DNA of 64,000 bases. Source: Gemmatimonadaceae bacterium. GTDB lineage: Bacteria > Gemmatimonadota > Gemmatimonadetes > Gemmatimonadales > Gemmatimonadaceae. A model generated the notes under the pieces. That model saw nothing but the letters and a program-made list of their open reading frames with translations. It did not search any database and was not told the origin of the DNA. Position numbers and translations under genes: made by a program. Within the stretch, counting starts at the first letter, position 1; every line of letters starts with the position of its first letter. Below, piece by piece: positions 7,595 through 15,887 of this stretch. The stretch is taken from assembly GCA_025930755.1 (NCBI GenBank), contig JAICOJ010000002.1, positions 38,873-102,872 on the forward strand. The letters run 5' to 3'.

Positions 7595-8584
7595 CTAGAA
7601 GCGCACGATAGTGGACGCCCAGGTAAACCCCGCGCCGAAGGCAACCATGAGTACCGTCGCACCTTCGCCGATGCGACCGGTCTCGAATGCTTCGTCCAGG
7701 GAGATCGGGATCGATGCTGACGACGTGTTGCCGTACCGGTCGACGTTCACGTAGACCTTGTCCATCGAGATGCCGGCATGTTTGGCCGTCGCCTCGATGA
7801 TGCGGACGTTCGCCTGGTGCGGGATGAGGAGATCGATGTCCTTTCCCGTGAGGCGCGCGGCGTCCAGCGCGCGATCGCACGCCTCGGCCATCGATCGGAC
7901 GGCGTGCTTGAACACCTCGCGCCCGGCCATTTTCACGAAGTGTGACCGATCCATCAGCACCGCCTCCGTGATCGGCACCGTCGCGCCGCCGTGGGGCCGG
8001 TACAGGAGCTCGGCGAGGGTCCCATCGCTGCGCATGAAGCTGCTCAGGATGCCCTTGTGATGTCGCGAGCGTTTCAGCACGGTGGCACCTGCGCCATCGC
8101 CAAAGAGCACGCACGTCGCACGATCGGTCCAGTCGACGATGGAGCTCATCTTCTCGGACGCGATGACGAGAATCGTCTCGGCGCTTCCCGAGGCAATCAT
8201 CCCCTCGGCCACCGTGAGCCCGTAGAGCCATCCGGAGCATGCCGCGGAGAGGTCGAAGGCGGCCGCGCGCGTCGCCCCGAGCTCGGCCTGAATGTCGACC
8301 GCGGTTGCCGGCAGCAGTCGATCCGGCGTCGCCGTGCTGAGCAGGATCGCATCGACGTCGCCGGCATGTACCCCCGCGCGCTGCATCGCGATACGGGAGG
8401 CCTCCGAGCCGAGCGAGCACGTCGTCTCGCCGTCGCGCGCGATGTGCCGCTCGACGATCCCCGTGCGCTCGACGATCCAGTCGTGCGAGGTCTCGAGACC
8501 GATCGCCGCGAAATCATGGTTCGTCATCACGTGGGCGGGGATCGCGCGTCCCGTGCTCACCACCTGCGCGAGCGGCCGTTTCAC
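7595..8584 (-). CDS. fabH: beta-ketoacyl-ACP synthase III
   Basis: Initiating condensing enzyme that joins acetyl- or branched acyl-CoA to malonyl-ACP. The 329-residue product carries the Cys-His-Asn triad: Cys in DLSAACSGWLYGLTVA, His in LLIPHQANVRIIEA, Asn in YGNTSSASIPISLDEA. The GTG start overlaps the plsX stop (GTGA). The plsX-fabH-fabD-fabG-acpP-fabF order is the common bacterial cluster. Substrate preference (straight or branched starter) cannot be read from the sequence by eye. Confidence 0.96.
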   Translation of the reverse strand: MKRPLAQVVSTGRAIPAHVMTNHDFAAIGLETSHDWIVERTGIVERHIARDGETTCSLGSEASRIAMQRAGVHAGDVDAILLSTATPDRLLPATAVDIQAELGATRAAAFDLSAACSGWLYGLTVAEGMIASGSAETILVIASEKMSSIVDWTDRATCVLFGDGAGATVLKRSRHHKGILSSFMRSDGTLAELLYRPHGGATVPITEAVLMDRSHFVKMAGREVFKHAVRSMAEACDRALDAARLTGKDIDLLIPHQANVRIIEATAKHAGISMDKVYVNVDRYGNTSSASIPISLDEAFETGRIGEGATVLMVAFGAGFTWASTIVRF

Positions 8585-9594
8585 GAGGCGGACTCCTTGG
8601 CGGACTGCGCGAGGCGTCGGCCGATATGCTCCGTCATTCGAGACTCCACCGCGCGCAGCGCGACGAGAATGGCATTCTTGATGGCGTTCGGCGATGACTT
8701 GCCGTGCGAGATGATGCTGACGCCACGGACGCCGAGCAGCGGCGCACCGCCGTGCTCAGAATAGTCGAACTCCTTCGAGAACGCGCGCTTGAGCTGGCCG
8801 GGATCCATGCCCGAGCGGGCCAGCAGCGCCAGGACCATCGGAGGCACCGACTCGTAGAACTTGAGGAGCACGTTCCCAACGAATCCGTCACACACCACGA
8901 CATCGATCGGACCACGTTCGGTCGCCCCCGCCAGGATGTCCCGGCCTTCGACGTTGCCGAGAAAGTTGAGATCCGATTCCAGCAGCGTCTGGTGCGCCTC
9001 CTTCACGGCCGCGTTTCCCTTCTCCGCCTCCTCGCCGATGCTGAGCAGCCCAACGGACGGGTTCTTCCGCCCAAGGATGTCCTCGGCGTAGGTCGCTCCG
9101 AGCCGGGCGAACTGGACCAGCTCTTCAGCCGTGCAGTCGACATTCGCCCCGGAATCGAGGACGACGACCGGATGATTCACGGTGGGAAACACGGTGCCAA
9201 TCGCGGGGCGCGTGAGCCCCTCGTGCAGCTTGAGGATCAGCGTCGAGGCAGCCATCTGCGCGCCGGTGTTCCCGGCGGAGACGAATGCGTCGGACTCGCC
9301 GGCCGCCTGGAGCTTGAGGCCGACCGCCATCGAGCTGTTCGCCTTGGCACGGAGGACGGCGGCGGGTTTGTCGGACATCTCGACGACCTGAGGCGCCTCG
9401 ACGATCGTGAGGCGTCTGTGCGCCGCGGCATCACGCGCGAGCTGCGTCGCGAGCTCGCGCTCGATGTCGTCTGTACGTCCGACGAGTTGGAGAGAGTGAG
9501 CCGGACCGAGCTCGTTCAGGGCGAGCAGCGCGCCGGCAACCGTCGCGTGAGGCGCGTGGTCGCCGCCCATGGCGTCCAGCGCGATGCGCGCCAA
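8581..9594 (-). CDS. plsX: phosphate acyltransferase PlsX
   Basis: PlsX makes acyl-phosphate from acyl-ACP, the first step towards phosphatidic acid with PlsY. The product begins ARIALDAMGGDHAP, the family N-terminus; the codon in the start position is TTG, and no ATG or GTG fits better. Other signatures are SAGNTGAQMAASTLIL, VVVCDGFVGNVLLKFYES and GAPLLGVRGVSIISHGKS. Length is 337 residues. It starts 3 nt after the rpmF stop, in the widespread yceD-rpmF-plsX-fab order, and overlaps fabH by 4 nt. Confidence 0.94.
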   Translation of the reverse strand: MARIALDAMGGDHAPHATVAGALLALNELGPAHSLQLVGRTDDIERELATQLARDAAAHRRLTIVEAPQVVEMSDKPAAVLRAKANSSMAVGLKLQAAGESDAFVSAGNTGAQMAASTLILKLHEGLTRPAIGTVFPTVNHPVVVLDSGANVDCTAEELVQFARLGATYAEDILGRKNPSVGLLSIGEEAEKGNAAVKEAHQTLLESDLNFLGNVEGRDILAGATERGPIDVVVCDGFVGNVLLKFYESVPPMVLALLARSGMDPGQLKRAFSKEFDYSEHGGAPLLGVRGVSIISHGKSSPNAIKNAILVALRAVESRMTEHIGRRLAQSAKESAS

Positions 9595-9597
9595 GGG

Positions 9598-9780
9598 TCA
9601 GCCTTCCCTTGCCGCGACCCGCTGCTTCCCTGCGTAGAAGCCGCACTCCTGACACACACGGTGCGGACGCTTCATGCTCCCGCACTTGGGACACGCTTGC
9701 ATGACGATGGCGGGCGCGATCTTGTGCGTGTTACGTGCGCGCTTCTTCCGCTTGCTCGTCCGTCGCTTCGGAACGGCCAT
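9598..9780 (-). CDS. rpmF: 50S ribosomal protein L32
   Basis: A 60-residue basic ribosomal protein starting MAVPKRRTSKRKKRARNTHK, the standard L32 N-terminus. Two CxxC pairs (CPKCGSMKRPHRVCQECG) form a zinc ribbon, so this is the zinc-binding form. It sits between yceD and plsX, as in very many bacteria, which ties ribosome supply to lipid synthesis. Confidence 0.97.
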   Translation of the reverse strand: MAVPKRRTSKRKKRARNTHKIAPAIVMQACPKCGSMKRPHRVCQECGFYAGKQRVAAREG

Positions 9781-9807
9781 GGGGTAAAGCTCAGTGTAAG
9801 GGTACGC

Positions 9808-10317
9808 TCACCGGGCTTCGCCGCGAAGCTTTCGCAGCGCATCCCAGCGAGTATCGACTTCCGGTTCACAACTGCACGCCGCGATGTTCAGATCGGCGCC
9901 GCACTTCGCACACAGCCCTTTGCAGTCCTCGCGACAGAGCGCGAAAGTCGGCGCGCTCAGCAGCCACTGCTCCCGGATCGCCGGCCGCAGATCCACGGTA
10001 TGCGCTCCCGCGGGCAGCGCGAAGACATCCGGGTCCTCGGCCTCTGCATCGTCCGTCTCGGCGAAGATGAAATGCACATCCTCGCCAACGGGAGCGGAGA
10101 GACCCGTGAGACACCGCCGGCACGCGCCTTCGACGACGCCCTCGATGCGACCGCTCCAGTAGTAGCGCTCCGATCCGGCCGAGGACAAACGACCGGTCGC
10201 ATGCACGGCCGTGGCGGGCTTCGGATCCCCCTCCTGCCAGACGGCGTCGTCTCTCGAAAGGAACCCGTCGACGCGCGCGGCCTGTTCCTGCAGGGCACCA
10301 ATGTCGAAGGACAGCAT
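9808..10317 (-). CDS. YceD/DUF177-family protein
   Basis: A 169-residue cytoplasmic protein found next to rpmF in most bacteria and linked in some to rRNA or ribosome biogenesis. The C-terminus has the diagnostic cysteine cluster CREDCKGLCAKCGADLN followed by CSCEPEVDTRWDALRKL, probably a metal site. The acidic middle (DDAEAEDPDVFALPAGAHTVDL) is usual for the family. It is the first gene of the yceD-rpmF-plsX-fab-mqn run. A strong promoter ends only 8 nt before its ATG, so the transcript would be leaderless or nearly so, which fits the lack of a ribosome site. Confidence 0.9.
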   Translation of the reverse strand: MLSFDIGALQEQAARVDGFLSRDDAVWQEGDPKPATAVHATGRLSSAGSERYYWSGRIEGVVEGACRRCLTGLSAPVGEDVHFIFAETDDAEAEDPDVFALPAGAHTVDLRPAIREQWLLSAPTFALCREDCKGLCAKCGADLNIAACSCEPEVDTRWDALRKLRGEAR

Positions 10318-10325
10318 AGCCAGGA

Positions 10326-10354
10326 AAAATACCCGGGCTGTGCGAGTGGGTCAA
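10326..10354 (-). promoter_or_regulatory. sigma70-type promoter of the yceD-rpmF-fab-mqn operon
   Basis: On the minus strand TTGACC (10354-10349) and TATTTT (10331-10326) stand 17 bp apart. The -10 box ends 8 nt before the ATG of the YceD gene, so transcription would begin 1-3 nt before the start codon. No Shine-Dalgarno sequence lies between. It is in the 82-nt spacer after the CotH-like gene and probably drives the genes down to ispF. Confidence 0.65.
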
Positions 10355-10399
10355 GTCGGCGAGTGGCAGCAAGTTACCCACACGCGGAGCGCGCGATCC

Positions 10400-11443
10400 T
10401 CACTGGCAGAGCTTGAGCATCTCCCGCCGCACGCGGGCGGGATCGTCGATCAATCGATAGAACTCCGCATAGTACCGCCGAGCCTTCTCCCGCTCGTCTC
10501 GCTCGAGCGGCTCGAGGTCATACAGGGCTTCGATGGCCGCACGACGCTCCCGGAATCGCGCGAACACAGGCTCGAAGTCCTCGAGCACGCCGCAATAGCC
10601 CGAGTAGAGGCGCTCCTTCACGCTTCGTATGGGCAGTGAGGTGTCGGGTTGCGCGTACCGCGTGGCAATGACGCCGGCCCAGTCGAAATCGTATGGAACC
10701 GGGAAGACGCGGCCGGCGGAATCGGCGAGGAGCACGATGTTGTGCAGCGCCCGGATCGACCAATCGGTATTCCCGATGAAGTACTGGAACACCGCCATGA
10801 ACACGGTTTGCGCCGGATCGAGACGCGCGATGTGAGTGCCCGTGTCTTCGAGCACGCGCATCCGATGCCGCTCGGCGAGGCGGTCCTCGTGCTCGATGAG
10901 GATGCCAAAGCGTGTGACCGGCTTCTCGCGACCCGCCGCGTCCTCGTAGGTAATGCGCGCCAGACGCGTGCGCAGGCTGAGGTCGGTGAGCAGCGCGTAG
11001 GCGCGGTAGATGAGATACTCCTGCAGAACGTATTGCTCGTACTGATCGGTGTTACGGCAATGGGTGACCAGCTTGATGCGCCGCTCTCCCTCGAAGGGCG
11101 TGTGCCGGCCCGCGCGCCGGCTGATCGAGAGACGCAGCGGCGGAAACGGGCAGACGGCGGGTCGGCGGCGGAAGACGCCGCGCGTTCGCAGCTCGATCGC
11201 CGCACTGTCGACACCGCCGTCGGTGCGCGACACCCTCGCAGTGCCCTTGTGGTCCGTCCGCTCCTCGCCTCGATCGCGCAGGAGGGCGCGAATATCCGTG
11301 TGGACGGTCATCTGGAGCGGCGTATCCGCCGCGAATAGCGAGCGGTCCGCGCTCGTCGTGGTGTCCTGTGCCGCCGCTCCACGACTCGACGCGACGATCG
11401 CGAGCCCGACGAGGGCGTGCCTAACGCCGCATTTCAGCATCAT
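10400..11443 (-). CDS. secreted CotH-kinase-like protein, function unknown
   Basis: I start this at the tandem ATG giving MMLKCGVRHALVGLAIVASS with a GAAAQ end, a good Sec signal peptide; the frame upstream overlaps the DUF4956 gene and lacks such a feature. The mature part has RGVFRRRPAVCPFPPLRLSI, FEGERRIKLVTHC, a Tyr-rich helix, FGILIEHEDRLAERH, then FIGNTDWSIRALHNIVLL and VPVPYDFDWAG. The N-x-D-W, H-N and D-F-D residues resemble the atypical kinase core of CotH/HipA-like proteins. This is an inference from pattern only. It overlaps the upstream DUF4956 gene by about 23 nt. CotH proteins and DUF4956 membrane proteins are neighbours in other bacteria, often with a VTC-type domain, which is absent here. 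Confidence 0.55.
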   Translation of the reverse strand: MMLKCGVRHALVGLAIVASSRGAAAQDTTTSADRSLFAADTPLQMTVHTDIRALLRDRGEERTDHKGTARVSRTDGGVDSAAIELRTRGVFRRRPAVCPFPPLRLSISRRAGRHTPFEGERRIKLVTHCRNTDQYEQYVLQEYLIYRAYALLTDLSLRTRLARITYEDAAGREKPVTRFGILIEHEDRLAERHRMRVLEDTGTHIARLDPAQTVFMAVFQYFIGNTDWSIRALHNIVLLADSAGRVFPVPYDFDWAGVIATRYAQPDTSLPIRSVKERLYSGYCGVLEDFEPVFARFRERRAAIEALYDLEPLERDEREKARRYYAEFYRLIDDPARVRREMLKLCQ

Positions 11444-12440
11444 CGATGAGCTCTCCTCCCGCTTCCCGAAGCGCGGTGAGTACCGTGTCCGCCGTTTCCG
11501 ATCGCTTGAGCCCCAGGCGATACTCGATCCAGTCCACTCCGTCCGGCTCATGGACGACGCCGCCATAGCGCACCCGCTTGGCGCGCGCGTCCAGGACCGG
11601 CTCGATCAGCGGACGCAGCCGTGCGACGTCGGTGGTGCGGAGCCGAAGCAATGTATCCGCGTTCTTTCCCAGCCCGTCGAGCTCCGGTGCGGCGCGCTTG
11701 CGGCGCCGCCAGGCCCGATCGGCGAGTGCCTCGAGCTGTGTGGGAGGCAGCTTGGACAGCAGATCGGTATCGAGGCGCGCGATAAACTCACCCGTGCGGT
11801 TCGCGGCGGCGAGGGTGCGCTCGAGGCGCCGACGCGCGTCTCTCGCGGCCGTACGGGCAGGCGTTCGTGCGAAGTCGGTGGCCCAGAGGGTCACGATGAG
11901 CAGGTTGAACACGACCGAGAGAGCGGCGGCGACGGGAAGACTCACGCCCGCCGCGAGCCCGACGCCAGTGGCGAGGAAGATGTAGACCGCGTCCTTGCTG
12001 TCCTCGAGCGTGTTGCGGAAGCGCACGGCGGCGACGATGCCCGCAAGGCTGAAGGCGAGCGGGATGCTGTTCTTGACCAGCACCACCACGCCCGCCACCA
12101 CGACCGGCAGGAGCATGAGCGTGTGGACGACGGACTGCCGGAACCCCCGGCGCTCGTGCGTGAGGGTATAGACCCACGCGACCGGCAGGGTGAGGAGGGC
12201 TGCCGCGACCATCGCCACGGTGGCGGCGATCGCGCCCTGGAGCTCGGGGATCCCCCTGGGTGCTGCGTCGGTGGCTCCTCGCGGCTCGAGCAGCTCGCTC
12301 AGAGAAACCGGTGGGAGCCACCGCACGGCGAGCGCAATGGCGAGCGCGAGGACCGCGTAGTAGGCGATGACGCGAAGCGGGACACCGATCGCGACTCCCC
12401 CTGCCCTCCGAGCCGCTCCCGACGTGCGTCCAGAAGCCAT
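11421..12440 (-). CDS. DUF4956-family inner-membrane protein
   Basis: A 339-residue membrane protein. The N-terminal half holds about five hydrophobic helices (for example VIAYYAVLALAIALAVRWLP and SVVHTLMLLPVVVAGVVVLV). The family signature KNSIPLAFSLAGIVAAVRFR, then NTLEDSKDAVYIFLATGVGL, marks DUF4956. The C-terminal half is soluble, rich in Arg and charged residues, and ends with a small domain (VRYGGVVHEPDGVDWIEYRL). DUF4956 proteins have no established biochemical role. The stop codon lies inside the start of the CotH-like gene, so the two are translationally linked. Confidence 0.8.
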   Translation of the reverse strand: MASGRTSGAARRAGGVAIGVPLRVIAYYAVLALAIALAVRWLPPVSLSELLEPRGATDAAPRGIPELQGAIAATVAMVAAALLTLPVAWVYTLTHERRGFRQSVVHTLMLLPVVVAGVVVLVKNSIPLAFSLAGIVAAVRFRNTLEDSKDAVYIFLATGVGLAAGVSLPVAAALSVVFNLLIVTLWATDFARTPARTAARDARRRLERTLAAANRTGEFIARLDTDLLSKLPPTQLEALADRAWRRRKRAAPELDGLGKNADTLLRLRTTDVARLRPLIEPVLDARAKRVRYGGVVHEPDGVDWIEYRLGLKRSETADTVLTALREAGGELIDDAEMRR

Positions 12441-12557
12441 GCGGTTCGTATCCCGGGTTGGAATGCCGCGATACTATGCCAGAGGTCGTCCAGGATGTCG
12501 AGGTCGTCGACGATCTGGAGGTGAACGGCCGCGGCCTCGACACCCTCGGCCACTGGG
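12441..12557 (-). other. spacer between ndk and the DUF4956 gene
   Basis: This 117-nt spacer holds a possible weak promoter for the DUF4956/CotH-like pair: TCGACA, 19 bp, TAGTAT on the minus strand. It also contains an open frame with protein-like composition (AEGVEAAAVHLQIVDDLDIL) starting at a GTG near the ndk stop, but that frame runs into DUF4956 coding sequence in another frame and loses protein character there. I see no terminator. Confidence 0.3.
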
Positions 12558-12986
12558 TCAGCGCGCCGCGAGCAGCTCCGCGTCCGAGAAAAAGAACCTC
12601 GCCTCGCGCTCGGCGTTCTCATCGGAGTCCGAGCCATGGACCGCGTTCCGCTCCTTCGACTCCGCGAAGAGCTTCCGCACGGTCCCGGGCTTGGCGTCGG
12701 CCGGATCGGTCGCGCCGATGGCATCGCGGTAGGCAGTCACCGCGTTCGCCTTCTCCAGAACGAGCGGCATGCAGGGTCCCGACGTCATGAACGTCACGAG
12801 CGAGCGATAGAATGGACGCTCGCGGTGCACCGCGTAGAACTCCTCGGCCTGCGCCTGCGTCAGCCTCATGACGCGAGCGGCGCGAACAGCGAACCCCTGT
12901 CCCTCCAGATGGGCGATGATCTTCCCCGCCTTCCCCGCGCTGAACGCATCGGGCTTGATGATCGCGAGCGTGCGAGCTCCTGCCAT
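12558..12986 (-). CDS. ndk: nucleoside diphosphate kinase
   Basis: Ndk balances nucleoside triphosphate pools by moving a phosphate through a His. The 142-residue product starts [20 protein letters not shown]. The phospho-His lies in [20 protein letters not shown], the family signature, and [18 protein letters not shown] is the conserved middle. Another ATG in frame lies 9 nt upstream (12995); I prefer the inner one because it has GGTGA just ahead and does not overlap the upstream gene. It starts 2 nt after the IIA/CBS gene and is the last gene of the run from the phosphohexomutase. Confidence 0.95.
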   Translation of the reverse strand: MAGARTLAIIKPDAFSAGKAGKIIAHLEGQGFAVRAARVMRLTQAQAEEFYAVHRERPFYRSLVTFMTSGPCMPLVLEKANAVTAYRDAIGATDPADAKPGTVRKLFAESKERNAVHGSDSDENAEREARFFFSDAELLAAR

Positions 12987-12988
12987 GT

Positions 12989-13876
12989 TCACCATCCAAT
13001 GAGCTTGCGGACGATGTCCCCCCGCGTGAGAAAGCCGACGAGCCGGCCTTCGCGCACGACGGGAACCTGCTCCACGTCCTTGTTGATCATGAGTGAGGCG
13101 ACCTCCGCGAGCGGTTGCTCGGGCGAGACGCACAGAACCTGCCGCGTCATGGCATCGCGGACGGCACGACGCGCATTCACGCCGTCCGGCGTGGGGCGAG
13201 GCGGCGAATCGCCCTGAAGATAACTGCCTAACAGGTGGCGAAGGAGATCGCGCTCGGCGAGCATTCCGACGATGACTTCGTTGTCCTCGACGACGGGCAG
13301 CGCCGAGATGCCGCCCCGGGCCATCTGGAGCGCGGCATCGCGCAGTGGCGTATCGGGCGTGGCCGTGCGCGGTCGTTGCGTCATGATGTCGCCAACGGCG
13401 AGCTGGCGAGGGAGCTCCACCTCCGCAAAGGCCGGCAGCGCCGCCAGGGTTCCCGCGTCGGGGGCGGCGAGCATCTGCTCCACGGTACCAGGACGTGACA
13501 ACAGGCGGGCGACGGCTCCGAGCACCTGGAGATACCGGGCTGCCAGCCGCGGCGGTGCGACGAGCATGAGGGCGATCCGAGCATGTTGCACCTCCTCTGC
13601 TCCGAGCTCGCGCACGATGTCGCGTGGCGCGACGCCGAGTGTAACGGCAAGCTCCCGGACAGCATCGGTGCGGAAATGCATGAGGAAAGCGCGCTCGCCC
13701 AGGGCGACGATGTCTTCCCCGCGCATCTCGTTGATGCGTTGCGAGAGCCGCTCCGGGTTCGCGATCGCGCCCGTGGCTTGCAGCCGCTCGTGGAGCGCGG
13801 TCGCCGCTTCGCGGAGCGTTCCGACCTCGAGGGGGACGAGAACCCGGTCGGCGCGGATGACCTCCGACAGCTTCAT
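12989..13876 (-). CDS. PTS IIA-like domain fused to two CBS domains
   Basis: Residues 1-150 resemble the fructose/mannitol-type (type 2) PTS EIIA domain: [19 protein letters not shown], then [20 protein letters not shown] with a His at residue 67 where the phosphorylated His of the family sits. Residues about 160-295 are a CBS pair, [20 protein letters not shown] through [11 protein letters not shown], and [20 protein letters not shown] through [15 protein letters not shown] pairs bind adenosyl ligands. No EI, HPr or sugar permease is in the window, so a regulatory role sensing energy state is more likely than sugar transport. The ATG overlaps the sucD stop by 4 nt, placing it in the succinyl-CoA synthetase operon. 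Confidence 0.8.
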   Translation of the reverse strand: MKLSEVIRADRVLVPLEVGTLREAATALHERLQATGAIANPERLSQRINEMRGEDIVALGERAFLMHFRTDAVRELAVTLGVAPRDIVRELGAEEVQHARIALMLVAPPRLAARYLQVLGAVARLLSRPGTVEQMLAAPDAGTLAALPAFAEVELPRQLAVGDIMTQRPRTATPDTPLRDAALQMARGGISALPVVEDNEVIVGMLAERDLLRHLLGSYLQGDSPPRPTPDGVNARRAVRDAMTRQVLCVSPEQPLAEVASLMINKDVEQVPVVREGRLVGFLTRGDIVRKLIGW

Positions 13877-14745
13877 CGTGCTCGCTGTCGCACGAGGTCC
13901 ACGACGTCGATGGGGCGTTTGGCGACGCCCATCCCGGCGTCCTCGAACGCCGCGATTTTCTCGGCGGCCGTGCCGGCCGATCCGGAAATAATGGCGCCGG
14001 CGTGTCCCATGCGGCGCCCGGGGGGAGCCGTTTGGCCGGCGATGAAGCCGACGACCGGCTTCTTCATCGTGTCCTTCACGAAGCGGGCGGCATCCTGCTC
14101 ATCGGTGCCGCCGATCTCCCCGATCATGACGACCGCTTTCGTGGCGGGATCCCGCTCGAATGCATCGAGGCAGTCGATGAAGTTCGTCCCATTGATGGGA
14201 TCGCCGCCGATGCCGACGCACGTCGTTTGTCCAAGCCCGGCGCGCGTGAGGTGGTACACGACCTCATAGGTAAGTGTGCCGGACCGGCTCACGAGCCCAA
14301 TGGGGCCGGGCGCGCAGATGCGCCCGGGAATGATGCCGACCTTGGAGGAACCGGGCGAGATGAGGCCCGGGCAATTCGGCCCGATGAGCCGTGCCCCGCG
14401 CGCCTTCACGTACGGATAGACGCGCGTCATATCGAGCACCGGGACGCCCTCCGTGATGCAGACGATCAGTGATAGGCCGGCATCGGCCGCTTCCATCATG
14501 GCATCTGCCGCGAAGGGCGGCGGCACGTAGATCACGGTCGTGTTCGCCTGCGTCTCCCGGACCGCATCGACGACGGTATTGAAGATCGGGACGCCGGTCT
14601 CGAAGCGCTGCCCGCCTTTGCCGGGCGTGACACCCGCGACGACCTTCGTTCCGTACTCGATCATTTGCTTCGCGTGAAACGATCCATCGCGGCCGGTAAT
14701 TCCCTGCACCACGAGCCGCGTCGAGTCATCGATGAAGACGCTCAC
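13873..14745 (-). CDS. sucD: succinyl-CoA synthetase alpha subunit
   Basis: SucD carries the CoA-binding domain and the phospho-His of succinyl-CoA synthetase, the substrate-level phosphorylation step of the TCA cycle. The 290-residue product has [26 protein letters not shown]-like [20 protein letters not shown] and the active His in [16 protein letters not shown]. The GTG start overlaps the sucC stop (GTGA). The frame is open far upstream through sucC, but nothing conserved lies there. Confidence 0.96.
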   Translation of the reverse strand: MSVFIDDSTRLVVQGITGRDGSFHAKQMIEYGTKVVAGVTPGKGGQRFETGVPIFNTVVDAVRETQANTTVIYVPPPFAADAMMEAADAGLSLIVCITEGVPVLDMTRVYPYVKARGARLIGPNCPGLISPGSSKVGIIPGRICAPGPIGLVSRSGTLTYEVVYHLTRAGLGQTTCVGIGGDPINGTNFIDCLDAFERDPATKAVVMIGEIGGTDEQDAARFVKDTMKKPVVGFIAGQTAPPGRRMGHAGAIISGSAGTAAEKIAAFEDAGMGVAKRPIDVVDLVRQRAR

Positions 14746-15887
14746 GCCCGGGCTCCTGCCGTGGCGAGCTCGACGGCCCGCTGCACGGCGGCATCCATCT
14801 CGGTCATGGCGGAAAATCCATGCTCCTGAAGAATCTTGACGGCGACCTCCTCGTTGGTGCCAGTGAGTCGAATCACGATCGGCACGCGCAAAGGCGAGGC
14901 CTTCGTCGCCGTCACGATGCCGTTCGCGACGTCGTCCGTGCGCGTGATGCCGCCGAAAATGTTGAACAGAATGGCGCGCACGTGCGGGTCGCTCGTAATG
15001 ATCTGAAGGGCGGCGACCACTTTGTCGGGATTCGAGGAGCCGCCGATGTCGAGGAAGTTCGCGGGCTCGCCGCCGTAATACTTCACCAGGTCCATGGTCG
15101 CCATCGCGAGGCCGGCGCCGTTCACCACGCAGCCGACGTTGCCATCCAGCTTGATGAACGTGAGGCCGGCCTCGCGCGCCCGGACTTCGGCGGGATCTTC
15201 CGCGGTCTCGTCGCGCAGCAGGGCCAGCTCCGGACGGCGATCGAGCTCGTTGTCGTCGATCACCATCTTCGCGTCGAGGGCAACCACATCCCCCGACGGC
15301 GTGGTGACGAGCGGGTTGATCTCGGCCAGCGACGCGCCGCTGGCCCAGAACGCCGCGTAGAGCTGTTGCATGATCTTGGCGGCGGCGCGTGCCTGTTTGA
15401 TGTCCGCATAGAGAAACAGGCCCATCTGCAGCGCCTGGAATGGCAGCAGGCCATATACCGGATCGACGGGAAGGCGCATGATCTTGTCCGGCGTCTTGGC
15501 CGCTACTTCCTCGATGTCGATGCCGCCAGCCGGGCTCACCATGAATACCGCTCGCTTCGACGCGCGATCGACGATGATGCCGACGTACGCCTCGGTGGCG
15601 ATGTCGGCCGCCGGGGTGACGAGGACCTTGTGGACCGTCAGCCCCTTGATGTGCATCCCGAGGATCTTCGCCGCGATGTCGCGAGTCTCCTCCGGCGTCT
15701 TGGCGAGCTTTACCCCGCCTGCCTTCCCGCGGCCGCCAGCGTGGACCTGCGCCTTCACGACCACTGTGCTGGCGTAGCGTCGCGCCAGCGCCTCCGCTTC
15801 GGCGGGCGTCGTGGCGACGCCGCCGGGCGGAATAGGAATGCCGTGGGTGCGAAATATCTCTTTCGCCTGGTACTCGTGAATGTTCAC
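14742..15887 (-). CDS. sucC: succinyl-CoA synthetase beta subunit
   Basis: ATP-grasp subunit that binds ADP or GDP and pairs with SucD. It starts [20 protein letters not shown] from a GTG codon and has [52 protein letters not shown] and [17 protein letters not shown]. Length 381 matches the family. It overlaps the carbamate kinase gene upstream and sucD downstream, each by GTGA. Confidence 0.96.
   Translation of the reverse strand: MNIHEYQAKEIFRTHGIPIPPGGVATTPAEAEALARRYASTVVVKAQVHAGGRGKAGGVKLAKTPEETRDIAAKILGMHIKGLTVHKVLVTPAADIATEAYVGIIVDRASKRAVFMVSPAGGIDIEEVAAKTPDKIMRLPVDPVYGLLPFQALQMGLFLYADIKQARAAAKIMQQLYAAFWASGASLAEINPLVTTPSGDVVALDAKMVIDDNELDRRPELALLRDETAEDPAEVRAREAGLTFIKLDGNVGCVVNGAGLAMATMDLVKYYGGEPANFLDIGGSSNPDKVVAALQIITSDPHVRAILFNIFGGITRTDDVANGIVTATKASPLRVPIVIRLTGTNEEVAVKILQEHGFSAMTEMDAAVQRAVELATAGARA

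Noticed and set aside
12299..12724. Possible small protein in the ndk-DUF4956 spacer
   Set aside because: About 45 residues look protein-like, but the frame continues through DUF4956 coding sequence without protein character and has no start better than a GTG. It could be a decayed gene, but the evidence is too thin.
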